A stretch of DNA of 64,000 bases from Zygnema cylindricum (Eukaryota; Streptophyta; Zygnematophyceae; Zygnematales; Zygnemataceae): assembly GCA_037447655.1 (NCBI GenBank), contig JBBHKE010003190.1, positions 551,424 through 615,423 of the forward strand. The letters run 5' to 3'. Below, piece by piece: positions 1 through 10,682 of the stretch (position 1 is the stretch's first letter; each line of letters begins with the position of its first letter). The translations under genes and the position numbers were made by a program. The notes under the pieces were generated by a model. That model searched no databases, was not told the DNA's origin, and saw only the letters and a program-made list of their open reading frames with translations.

Positions 1-1429
1 GTGAAGTAGACTTCATCCCCATACTTGGCTGTAAAGACTCCCTTTCTAGTGAAGGTATCAAACTCTTTGTCATCTAACACAGACGTAGAGACAAGATTTT
101 TACACAGCTGAGGAATGTAGAGTATATCTGAGAAGGTGAGTATAGAAGTCTTTCCCTCCACTAAGACTTCTAGATCTACCGACCTTACTAAATCTATTGT
201 AACCACTCCCCCATCCCCATACTCTATCTCTACAGTATGGATTTTCCTAAACTTAGTAAAGAGGTGCTTATCACGACACATATGCATTAATGCACCTGAG
301 GCGATAATTCATCCTTCTTGTGGAGCTTCTCGAATTGCTGCGAGAGCACACTTGTGTTTTCCAAGGGATCTCTTTCTCCTCCAAACTCTCGTCAAGAAGA
401 AGCTCCCCATCCTCCTCCTCAGAGGTCTTGTCCTCGATCTCTTCTCTCACTTTTGTGACCACAAGTGCCTTTTTCTTCCCTGAAGAAGAACCCCCTCCAC
501 GGTTCTCTTGGAGCCTCAGCTCCGACAACTAGACACAATCCGCTATGAAGTGTCCCGACTTTTTGCAAAAGTGACAAAGACCATTTAGGGGGCTCAGTCT
601 TCTTGACTGATCTCTCTCTCCTTTGAATGGTTTCTTCAGATCCTTCCCCCATCGTTTTCCTCTTGCAGCTAGAGCTTGGATGCTCTTTCCCCCCCTCTTA
701 ATCTCACTTGTGTTTTTCTGCACAAGTATCATCATGACCACTGTGTTCCACTTCCATGAACGGTCAATCATTTCCTGTACTTAGTACACTATGTTTTCAT
801 ACTCGTCGGGTAACTTCATGATGAGAGTGTTAACTTTCATCTTCATTGTACCTGTCTACCCAGCAGTCTCCATCTTCATATACAAACAAGAGAGATCATT
901 ACAATAGTCTAACATCTTTCCCCCTTTGTAAGTGTAATTCCATAACTTTTGTTTAGCCAACTAGAGCTATTGAATAGTACCAGCTCTATAGATTTCCACC
1001 AAACTCACCCACAACTCCTCGACCATTTAAATGTGAAGCTGAGGGGTAGCCAAAGCCTTAGTGAGGTGCCTTAGAATGAAGTTCTTGGCAGCCATGTTTA
1101 CATCTTCTCACATTTGAGTGTTGTTCTCCGTGGTCTTCACGACCGCCGCTCCAAGTGCCGTGGCAATATGAGTGAGGGGTGTCTCCTTCCCTTTCCCCTT
1201 TTCGAACACACTGCTTTCGCCATCATCTACCTCCTCCGCTAAAGCAGTTTTTGCTGCAGAAAACCTTGCTACTTCAAATCATGGTGGAGTTCCCGAGGGT
1301 GGACGTTTCACTTGTCCAATGATGATACCCCAATATCGTTTTTAACACAAAGCCCCCGTCAGCATGGCTTCCCAATAGATGAACCCAGATTCATTAAAGG
1401 TGGGCACCTTAGAGGGTGGGCCCATAACT
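1..1429 (-). pseudogene. Family A Copia gag-protease remnant (element A1)
   Basis: This is the degenerate gag to early protease part of a minus-strand Ty1/Copia element; the window edge cuts off the rest of pol. A nucleocapsid zinc knuckle CX2CX4HX4C (CHFCKKSGHFIADC) is intact at 535-576. Upstream is gag with the motif W-N-x-V-V-M-M-I-L-V. At 291-302 the protease motif that reads DSGAS in sister copies reads ASGA, so the catalytic Asp is lost. Frames change between 270 and 770 and several in-frame stops are present. The fragment is preceded by its own PBS and 5' LTR. It encodes no working protein. Confidence 0.85.
1416..1429 (-). other. Primer-binding site of A1 (iMet anticodon-arm type)
   Basis: The plus strand reads GTGGGCCCATAACT directly next to the LTR end. 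Thirteen of 14 bases match the anticodon arm of eukaryotic initiator tRNA-Met (GUGGGCCCAUAACC), not its 3' CCA end. The same site follows every family A and B 5' LTR in the window. Confidence 0.7.
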
Positions 1430-2202
1430 TGCAATTCTGAGTCCTCCATTGGGCTACACAATTTAGGAAGCCTCTATATAGTTTTTAACGAACCCACTTC
1501 AAGCCACAACCAGTGCTGCACAAGGGAGAAAACTGACTGTGTGAGTGCACCCCTGTGCAGCGTGGACTCCCCTGAGTCTGTAGCAAAAAGAATCACTGAA
1601 AACGGCCAACCAGCCGTTTAGCTATGTAGTGGCAAAAATGCCAAGTTTATAAAAAACCCCCTAAGGGAGAGAGGTCACTACCTACCAAATTCTCTAAGTT
1701 CTGAACCCCTCTCACAACCCCTTTCAACTGACGTACAAACCAATCAAACGATAGTATGGTACTGAAAGGTACTACTGCTCATGTACTTTTTGTCAGCGTG
1801 TGTACGGCAAGGCCATTGAGTGGACGCGTGTCCACTTTTAACTCGTCCTTCTGTTCCCTGCAATTCCCGCGATCGAATGTAATCTCTCCACGTGTTGCCA
1901 GGTCACGCCACGTCCACAAACCGCCAAGGTGACCATTCAGCGATTTCGGCAGCGAAATGTGTCGTCGAATTACAAACCAACATTCAATATTAGCCATCGA
2001 AACAAATGTCCGATTCATTTGTTTCGTGTGACATAATGTTTCACACTATATATTACTTGGTTCTATGTTGTTTCATTCGTCATTCCGTTAATCGGATTTA
2101 GTGTCGAAAACACATTTTAAATAAATATAACACCCTATATATTTCAACGAACTTCTACGACAGACCAGTTAGAGCTGACGGCTACGCCTCCCTTTGCCGG
2201 TT
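1430..2202 (-). repeat. Truncated 5' LTR of A1 (family A)
   Basis: On the minus strand this LTR ends in TTGCA at 1430, next to the PBS. It contains the family A landmarks: the GGACTC-4nt-GAGTCC hairpin near 1565, the TATAAA-containing segment near 1650 and the tRNA-like block at 2157-2202. It should continue about 230 bp further, but at about 2202/2203 it switches abruptly into RT coding sequence of element A2. This looks like a deletion or illegitimate-recombination joint. The gag ATG sits inside the LTR about 20 bp from its end. Confidence 0.8.
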
Positions 2203-3017
2203 CTCCTCCTCTAGTTCTCCATGCAAGAAGGCTGTCTTCATGTCCATCTGGTGTACTTCTATGTCTTATGCAGCTGCCAGACTGAGAAGTATGTGGACGG
2301 AGGGAAATCTGACGACCAGAGCAAAGGTTTCTTCGTAGTCTATTCCCTCTTTCTAAGTAAAACCTTTTGCCACTAACCGGGCCATATACTGCTCAATGGT
2401 ATTGTCCGGATTTAGTTTTAATTTGAAAACCCACTTATATCCAACTGGTTTTTGATCTGGTGGACAATCCAACAACTCCCATGTATCAGCCGCCATGATT
2501 GAAGTCATCTCTTCATTGATAGTCGTCTTCCACTGGTTTCTTTCCAGGCAGTTCATTGCCTCTCCATATGTTTGAGGTTTATCCGGGTGAAACAGTTTAG
2601 TTACCTTGTTGTTAACTTGTTTTTCTTGAAGCCTTTTGTTGATTCTTCTCCCTCTCTCAAAATCTGTGGCCGGAATAGATGGTTCTCGTGGATTCTTTCG
2701 AATCACCACGGCTTCTCCCTGTCCCTCGGATCCATATCCGTTTCCACCACGTCTTCCGCTAGAAGTATAGGTGTCATTGGTGTTTTCAAGTCCAAGTCTT
2801 TCTCGGTCTGTTTTGAATCTGCAAGAATATCATGTTCTTCGAGACCTGGATAGTTAGGAAGATGAAAGTCATCAGAATTGTCTAACTCAAATCTGATTCT
2901 GACTGACTTTGAGGATTTGAATGGATCTACCGACTTCCTTTCATCCATAGCTACCAGGTGTTTTACTAGAATTATATCTTCTCTCTTTAGATCATACACT
3001 CTATAACCTTTTACATC
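2203..3017 (-). pseudogene. Family A Copia integrase C-terminus and RT N-terminus (A2, distal part)
   Basis: On the minus strand, 3017 to 2703 encodes the linker after the integrase core (GYRVYDLKRED motif, then an acidic stretch). 2709-2353 encodes the start of reverse transcriptase, with the KPVGYKWVFKLK and ARLVAKGFT motifs. The last 150 bp carry the QMDMKTAFLHGELEE RT motif after a frameshift and an in-frame stop. RT is cut at 2203, so the catalytic YVDD part, RNase H and 3' LTR are missing. This piece continues the integrase at 4160-4724 across the solo LTR at 3018-4154. Confidence 0.85.
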
Positions 3018-4154
3018 TGAAATTCTATGGGCTCCATTGCCACACAGAATTCGCAAATCAAAATAAGGTAATCTAGATAGTGCCGACTCTAAGCACATAT
3101 AACCCCAAATGATTGACCCCTTGGCAATCAGAACCCCATTACAGCTTCACCCTTGTGAAATAAGACTTTCTGTGTGCTCAATTCCACCACAGAATGCAAA
3201 GTTAGAATATGTGATTTGGATACGTTCACCCACTTTGACTTTCCCTTAGATATGGAGCCACCCTAGCAAGCAAAAACTCTAAACGACTACACCCTTGTGT
3301 AGTATTGACTCCCGTGAGTCTAGAGAAAAAAGAATCAGTGAATTTAGTCAACTGAGTTTATAGATATGGCTAGCCAAAGTTTGCCTTTAATACAAGATGC
3401 TCTCTAGGAGAGGCGGCTTCCTACCCAAAATATTCTAAGTCCTTAACCCCTCGTTAAACCCTCTAGTACTGAGGTATTGACCAATCACAGGACTGTACCG
3501 TACAATGAATTACAGATGCCGGTGTACTTTTTGTACGGACAGTGTACGACGTCGCCATTATGTTATATTTGTCACATCCGGATTGGTTGTCTTCCGTTCT
3601 GGAGATTGCGTAAACCCGAATGACGTTGCCACGTGTCATCCGGAGTGGAGGAGTCCGCAAACCCCCAAATTGTCCTTTCTGCGAAGCCGACGCTAACCAC
3701 GGCCGTCTGATTGATATCGGTATTTTATACGGACCGTCGAAACAAATGTCCGTACTATTTGTTTCGTCCGGTACTAATAGTACAACTGTTTCTATGTCCA
3801 ATATACCGTAATCCATTTAAATGGAAAATCGTACGTGTCCATGTTTATGTACATATCAAACCTAATATACCTTAACACTAGTCGTAGACTAAACGAACAA
3901 AGCTACCGGCTACGGGTGACTTGACGTACTGCAGGTATCAGGATCAATTCCTGGGTCCGTCAAGTACCTTTTGGTACATCTACCTAAATCAACCCGTGTC
4001 TTCTCTAGTGAGCTTAGGCAGCCATGGCTCTAGCTCCCAATCCAGCCTTGAGTGATTACGACAAGTGTGGGGGCTTGGAGAGGGGAGTTAAAGGCAGGCT
4101 GTCTTTGCTCATATTTCTATCCTAATAGACCTAGAAAATACTCAAATATCAACA
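3018..4154 (-). repeat. Solo family A LTR inserted in A2 integrase, TSD ACATC
   Basis: This 1137-bp sequence runs TG...CA on its sense (minus) strand, with TGTTGATATTTG at the start and AGAATTTCA at the end. It is flanked by the direct repeat ACATC at 3013-3017 and 4155-4159. Removing it rejoins the integrase frame around the GYDEDV-KGYRVY motif. No internal element sequence remains, so it arose by LTR-LTR recombination after insertion. It carries the tRNA-like fold near 3921-3963 and the gag ATG inside its last 21 bp. Confidence 0.93.
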
Positions 4155-5335
4155 ACATCCTCATCATATCCCAGGAAGTATCCGAGTTTTCGTTTCGGAT
4201 CTATTTTCGTGTTATATTTATCTGTATCTAAACTGAAGACTTTACTACCGAAAACCTTTAAGTGAGATAGATTTGGTTTTCGGCCGGTCCATCTCTCATA
4301 TGGAGTTTGGCCTTTTACCGCCAAAGTAAGTACTTTATTTTTCAAATAATTAGGACAATTCATAGCTTCAACCCAAAATCTTTTTCCTATCCTTTTATCT
4401 GACAACATACTCCGGGCACTATCATTCAGTGTCCTATTCAATCTCTCGGCAGCACCATTCTGTTCCGGGTTTTTTCGGAACTGTCTTTTGATGTTGCAAA
4501 CCATCCTCTCTTAAGAACTCCTCAAACCGATTGGAGGTATATTCCCCTACATTGTCACTTCCTAATCTCTTTATTGAGGTCTCGTGAAGCTTCTCGGCCC
4601 ACGCCTTATATTGTTTGAAATACTCCGGAGTTTGTGATTTGTTTTTCAAAAAATATACCCGGGAGTACCGAGACCAATCATCGATAATGGTTAACATAAA
4701 TCTTTTCCCTCCGGGTGATGGCACTCTTGCCTGTCCCTAAATGTCCGTGTGTACCAAATCAAGAACTTTTTCTCCTTTATAGGTTGGTTCCTTTGGAAAT
4801 GGTAATCTATGTGCTTTACCTTGAGCACACCCACTGCAATCACTTAAATTCTCATTTTCCCCAATTCGTATCCCTTCAACCACTCCCGTCTTTTTCATTT
4901 CTTTTAGCTTTTCTAGATTCATATGCCCAAGTCTCTTATTCCCCAACATAATATCATTGACACAAGCATAGTAAAGTTTGAGTTTTTTATTGCTTAAAGC
5001 AAGGGTGAACATTCCTTGGCTACCTTTCTCAGCAGTAAAGTACACATCTTCCTCAAAGCTAGCTGTAAAAACTCCTTTTCTGGTACAAGTTTCAAAACCT
5101 TTATCATCTAGTACACATGTAGAGATAAGGTTTTTTTTTAACTCTGGAATAAACAATACATCGGAAAATGTAAATATTGAGGTTTTCCCTTCCACTATTA
5201 CTTTCAGATCTACCGATCTTACATAAGTAATGGTAACTACCCTCCCATCCCCATATTGAATCTCTAATGTAGGAATCTTTCTCAGCTTAGTGAACAAATG
5301 CTTATCCTTGCACATGTGCATGGAGGCTCGTGACC
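4155..5335 (-). pseudogene. Family A Copia protease-integrase fragment (A2, proximal part)
   Basis: Reading leftward, the fragment encodes the end of the protease active-site region (SMHMCKDKHLF, just past the lost DSG), then the protease body (DVLFIPELKKNLIST), the pre-integrase zinc region (RLGHMNLEKL, CSGCAQGKAHRLPFP) and the integrase core. Core motifs seen are HTDI (first Asp), SDNVGEYTSNRFEEFL (second Asp, with G changed to V) and the Glu of the GAAERLNRTL segment. Small frame changes occur at about 4500 and 4730. Its upstream end at 5335 abuts a foreign LTR, and the gag C-terminal part is missing. Confidence 0.85.
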
Positions 5336-6178
5336 TGTTGTTCTGAGACAACTGTTGGCACTGAAGATGAAGAAGATGCAGCAGTAGTCATCGTATAACA
5401 AATCAAAAGAGGAAGCTTCCACAAATACCGATGGCTGAATAGCAACTTTGACAGACTATAACTTTCATCAAAATAATCCAATGTCCTGAAAATTTACCAC
5501 ATTGTAGATAACATTCAAAGGAACACACACACAAAATTTCAATGAATTCCGCTTACAGACCTGTGAGATATGCAGAAATGAACTTACATAAAACTGAGTG
5601 TACAGTTTTCATATCATTTGTTCCTAATGAATCAAATTCACTAAGTCCTACTTCTATACACCGAGACTACACTAAGCTGTACGGAGGCATTCCAGCCGTA
5701 CATCTAACATTCTAACACAACAAATACTGTGAGTATACCTGTGTACTGAAGGTATGTCATAAACCACATTCTCAACACTAAACAACTAATTCACTACATA
5801 CAAAATTATGTTCTACCAAATATTTACACCGAAGTTCAGACAACAAAAAGTGATAGTGATCTAGTCTCGCCTCGTCAGTATTTGTTGGCGGCGGCTGTCA
5901 ATCGTCCGATTAGAGGATTTGGGACCGTAGAATTGACTTCACGAATTCCCGTGGTCTTGCCCAATTTCCGTACGTCCACGGATGACATACTCACGCATTT
6001 CTCTCAAGTGACGACGCGTGTCCCAAGTGTGACTGAACCGTGAACTCCCAACTTCACTGTCACACTAATTTTGGTAAGTACTGAACTGAACTCAACCAAA
6101 AATAACTTAAGTCCTGAACAACTCTCTCTCCCTCACAGCTGAGGCATAGAGAGGACTAAATCTTTATTAAAAACAACA
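5336..6178 (-). repeat. Solo LTR, family B-like variant, inside A2
   Basis: This 843-bp block has TGTTGTT...AACAACA termini. It separates A2 gag (6179 and up) from A2 protease (5335 and down). On its sense strand the last 56 bp form an ATG-initiated frame (Met-Thr-Thr-Ala-Ala, a Ser run, ending Glu-Gln-Gln), matching the MA...GQQ gag start in other family B LTRs. I see no matching 5-bp TSD, and the middle of A2 gag is gone. Insertion was therefore accompanied or followed by a deletion. Confidence 0.72.
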
Positions 6179-6618
6179 GCTATGGACTTAGACACATATC
6201 TAAGTATCACATGTTTTGCTATAGTGTTTTTATATTCCCAAATTTTCCTATCATTTTATTCAGTTTTTGGTTCAGTTATAACCCCCACATGTGGAACCGT
6301 AGGCGAGAGCCTAGCTCCCCTCACCATAGGTGTCCCTTTATCCTTCTCCCCTATTTCCCCTTCCACGGTAATGAATTTCCCTTCACCTTCCATTGCATCT
6401 GAACTCAGATTTTTTTTCTGGGCAGCCCCAGATGATTCTCCATAGTGAGCTCCTCCAAAGCCTGGTGGCGGACACCTCACTTGTCCCGAAACAAATCCCC
6501 ATAAGTGCTTCTCGAAAAGCAATCCCTTCATTGTAAACTCCCAATAAGTGAAGTCTATTCCTTCAAACATAGGCACCCTAGATGGTGGGCCCCTAACTTG
6601 AAATTCTAGGGGCTCCAT
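6179..6618 (-). pseudogene. Family A gag N-terminus (A2)
   Basis: Gag starts at the ATG at 6618-6616, inside the 5' LTR. It continues through the PBS as Q-V-R-G-P-P and then enters the typical Copia gag N-terminal fold (FEGIDFTYWEFTM, LWGFVSGQV). A long open frame runs to 6256. It then shifts and breaks at 6178, where the solo LTR lies. An upstream in-frame GTG exists, but the ATG is conserved in the sister elements. Confidence 0.8.
6585..6598 (-). other. Primer-binding site of A2
   Basis: The plus strand reads GTGGGCCCCTAACT, immediately next to the LTR. It is an iMet anticodon-arm PBS with mismatches at one internal and the last base. It overlaps gag codons. Confidence 0.65.
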
Positions 6619-7771
6619 TGCCACACAGAATTCCCAGGTCCAAAGAAAGCTAATCTAGATAGTGCCGACTCCAATTTGATATAAACCCAAATGAATGACC
6701 CTTTTACAACCACAACTCCAATATAGCCTCACCCTTGTGAAATAACACTTTCTATGTGCTCAGTTCCACCACAGAATGCAAAGTTAGAATATGAGATTTG
6801 GACATATTCACTCACTTTGACTTTCCCTAAGAAATGCAGCTACCCACGCAGGCAAAAACTCTACCGACTACACCTTTGTGTAGCCTGGACTCCCCTAAGT
6901 CCGCAACAAAAAAGAATCACTGAAATTGGTCAACTCAGTTGATAGTTATGGCTGGCCAAAATTTGCCATTTATACAAGGTGCTCTCCGGGAGAGGCAGCT
7001 ACCTACCAGAAATATTTGAAGTCCTAAAACCCCTCTCTAAACCCCTTCTTCTAAAGTACGACGCCAATCATAGGACTGTAGCGTAGAGAAAAGTACTGTC
7101 GCCGGAGTACTTTCTGTACGGCAACTGTACGACATGACTATACAGGTGACAACTGTCACATTAAACTCGTTATCTTGCGTTCTGGAGATTCCACAATCCT
7201 CCAGCGCATTTCCACATGTCATCCAGAGTGGCGACGTCAGAAAACCCCAAGGCGACCAATCCAGAATCTCGGTTCGTACCATGACCGTCGATCAAATCCA
7301 ACATTCTATTCTCCACGTCGAAAATATATGCGGGGTATTTGTTTCGCCGTCGAAACAAATGCGCGGTATTAGTTTTGTGAAGTACCGTAAACCGTACTAC
7401 TCTAAACTGTATCTATATACAAAGAATCTATTCGCGCCGTTAAATGAATTCGTCTACGCGTATAGATTTATATAATTATCAAACCATATATGTCCCTCCA
7501 CTAGTCCTAGACTAAACGGACAAAGCTAACGGCTATTTTGACGGACGGTAGGTACTAGGATCATATCCTGGGTCCGTCAATACTTTTGGTAAACCCATCT
7601 ATTTTTTCCTACCAGTTTGCTACAAAGCTTTAGGCAACCATTGCTCTATCACCCTACCTAGCCTTTAGTGACTACAACAAGTGTGGGGGCTTGGTGGAGG
7701 GAGTTAGAGATAGACCGCCTCTACCTTTTTCCTATTATAATACAGACCTAAAAAATACTCGAATATCAACA
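6599..7771 (-). repeat. 5' LTR of A2 (family A)
   Basis: This is a 1173-bp LTR. Its sense start TGTTGATATTCG lies at 7771 and its sense end CTAGAATTTCA at 6599, followed by the PBS. It contains the GGACTC...GTCC hairpin near 6890, a tRNA-like fold at 7540-7579, and the box-A-like TAGACTAAACGG at 7508-7519. The right edge abuts family B LTR sequence at 7772. Confidence 0.9.
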
Positions 7772-9046
7772 GATATGTTTTAAAACTAGGGATTTTATAT
7801 AAACAAATAGGAACACATATTAGCACGTGATGTAATTTTTCGTAGTATTTCACACGATTTTCAAAGACAAACGAAAGTACGGAAGTCGTTATGTTTTGTC
7901 TGTTTGCATTCAATATGACAAAGAAAATTACACAATTTGTTTAGTTTTGTCTGTTTTTGTCCAGTACGGATTTTTTTTTGCAGGGGTCTCAAAATTCCGA
8001 TGCCATTTCACGTCGACCGGACTGGAGATGCAAAGGCAAAGCGTAACTTCTTTAACCATAAAACGGTACATGCTGGAAGGCGATACGTCTACAATGTCAC
8101 GGTAAGACATGCGACGTCACACAAGCAGTTTCAAAAAATAATGTTTGACAACACAGATTTTAGACGTTGATAACCGTAACAGGTATTGTCGTGGTATACA
8201 ATCTTCACAAACGTAAGTTACGATGACGTTCTTACACATAGGGATACTCGAAAAGCAGGTTAGCCGGATCCGCGCTAAAATACAAAGTAAGTTCGCTAAG
8301 TTAGAAGTACACGGGGACATACCTTTGAGCACGACGTGTTGTATACATTATCACCGACACATACTCAGGAGTTTCGCACTGTACGACCATGGTCAGCTGG
8401 ACTTATATGACAGATGCTAACTAAGCATCGGTAACACTTTTTGTACGGACATATATTTTTAAATACTTAGGAAACATCTGTTTGTAGTTTAGCGCAGTTT
8501 TTCACTAGTTTGTTAAGACACGTGTAGCTCTAAGATTAGTGTAGGACTCAGTAGATTAAGTATAGCTTGTAGGACTTAGATTATTTTTCACTATCACAGT
8601 TAAGTTTATCAATGTAATGGCAGACTGTTTTTCTGCATCTTTGACCTGATGGTGTGATCACCCTGATTGATGTTTTTGTATGAAACTCTCTGGTTTTGTT
8701 TGATGACCTAGAAACTAGTTGTTTACTTAGTTTTATTCAGTTTTTTCAATTCAGTAGAATTATGTGAGAAGTCTACTTGGTTAGTTTGATAAGCTATCGG
8801 TTGTTTTTGGGAAACTTTGGAGCTGTTTTTGGGAAACTTTGGAGCTCCCATCTTTTGAATTCCTTTGTGGATAAAGCTGTAATTTTGAGGGGTTATATTG
8901 TATTGTATATACTATATAATTGTACAGTTTGAACTGTTTTTATTTATTGTGGAGTAATTTGTGCTGTCTGAAACAAAGCTATTCTTGGGGTAGTTTGTGG
9001 GTGTCTTTCGTGAGTAATCCATGGCTGAAATAGGCTATGGACAACA
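7772..9046 (+). repeat. 5' LTR of gag-only element B1 (family B)
   Basis: The right half (about 8300-9046) is clearly homologous to 13020-13767; both share the CACGACGTGTTGT..., TAAGCATCGGTAACACTTT and CTTTGGAGCTC blocks. It ends GGACAACA at 9046, followed by an exact PBS. The left half is divergent. The true start may be TG at 7776, or it may have been destroyed by the neighbouring A2 LTR. The ATG of gag is at 9021, 26 bp before the LTR end. Confidence 0.72.
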
Positions 9047-9060
9047 GGTTATGGGCCCAC
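9047..9060 (+). other. Primer-binding site of B1, exact iMet anticodon-arm match
   Basis: GGTTATGGGCCCAC directly follows the LTR. It is the exact complement of GUGGGCCCAUAACC in the anticodon stem-loop of initiator tRNA-Met. It is read in the gag frame as V-M-G-P. Confidence 0.8.
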
Positions 9061-9708
9061 GCCAATGGCTAACAATATTTGATGGATCTATCTATCATTA
9101 GTGGAAGTGTGTGCTCGAGAGCTACTTCGAGATGATGGAGCTAATGGATTTGGTGGATGGGACTTTGGTCGAAACAACAAGTGGATGGGAAAAGAAGAAC
9201 TCTGAGTGTCTAAGGGTTATCAAGAACTCCTTGACAAAAAAATTGGTAATGACATACCTTAAGTTGAAAAGTGCAGCTAAACTATGGAAATGTCTAGAAT
9301 GTAGGTATTCAAAGACTTCTTTGTATCATTGGTTTAGTAGCGCCACTAAAACTGTTCGATATAAGTATGTAGGCGGAAGCATGGTGGTGTATTGTACAGA
9401 CATAGAAAGATTGTTTGCAGAAAAATGCTTTGGCAGGAGGAAGCTTCATAGATACACAACAAGTTGTCTTATTAATTAGAGGCTTACCTAGTGACTATAG
9501 AAATGCATCAAATAGACTCGCTCAAATTGATAAAAAAGATTAGAACTTAGGCTAGGCAATCCGCATAGTGTTAGATGAAAAAGATAGTAAAAAGTTTTTT
9601 GAAAAGAATATGGAGGTCTCTAAGTCACAGTTTCGGAAAATTAAGGGTAACAGTATGTCTAGAAATAGACTTAAAAATTGTTTTTACTGTAATGATTTAG
9701 GACATACC

Positions 9709-10682
9709 TGTTGAAATCACTAGATTTAGGGGAGGTATTTTCTAGGTCTTAATTAGTTAAAATAGCTAAAAGAAAAGCACAGGCAGCCTGCCTCCACCTT
9801 CTTTCTCTAGTCACTGAAGAAGAGAGAGGGTGGAAGAGCCATGGCTGCCTCAGCTCCATAGGCAGGACTAAAGAGTGACCTAAGTCACTCTTAACAAAAG
9901 GTTGAGTCCGACTGGACTCGAACCTTCGAACGACAGAGCGAGGCGTAGCCGTTATCTCTTACCGGTCTGTCGTAGTAGTCCGTTAGGATACACAGGGTTT
10001 AATTTCTATTTAAACATTAGCTAGATCATTAATCCGATTAACGCAATAACAAAGTGCGGACATATAAACAAGTTGACTTTCAGTACTTACGAAACAAATG
10101 TACCGGACATTTTTTGAACAGCAAGCATTTTAAGCTAGTTTAGATCCGACGGCCCGCATCATCGTCGAGATCCCAAAATGGCCGCCTTGGCAGTTTTTGG
10201 ACGTGACATAACTTGGCGGCACGTGGCAAGGTAACATTGAGAAGAGGAAATCTCGGAGAACATGAAAATGAGTCTAAAGGAGACAGACGTCCACTCCATG
10301 GCCTTGTCGTACACATGTCGTACAGAAAGTACATCGGCCTTAGTACCATTCTGTACTGAACAATCTTCTGATTAGTTCATACATCAGTAGATAGGAGTTA
10401 AGAGAGGGATTTAGGACTTAGAGGATTGAGGAGGTAGCCGCCTCTCTCCCAACAAGCTTGTATAAATATTGGCATCTTTGCCATTTGATAATCAAATGCC
10501 TGGTTAGGCATTTTCAGTGATTCTTTTTGCTGTGGACTCAAGGGAGTCCAGACTGCACAGGGGTATAGTCAGATTGTCTATTTGCCTACTTGGGTAGCTG
10601 TGATTCAAATTGAAAGAGGGCTAGCCAAAAGCTATCTAGAGGCTTCCTAAATTTAGTGGTCAATGGGGGACACAAAATTGGA
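9709..10682 (+). repeat. Solo family A LTR inside B1 zinc knuckle, TSD ATACC
   Basis: The LTR is 974 bp long, starts TGTTGAAATCACTAG and ends ...AATTGGA, where the normal CA end has decayed to GA. The repeat ATACC lies at 9704-9708 and 10683-10687. Excision in thought restores a perfect CX2CX4HX4C knuckle. It contains a TATAAATA box near 10460, the TGGACTC-AAGG-GAGTCCA hairpin near 10535 and the reverse-complement tRNA-like block near 9895-9985. Confidence 0.93.

Noticed and set aside
7134-7475. 113-codon plus-strand frame
   Set aside because: It lies antisense inside the A2 5' LTR; other copies of this LTR do not keep it open.
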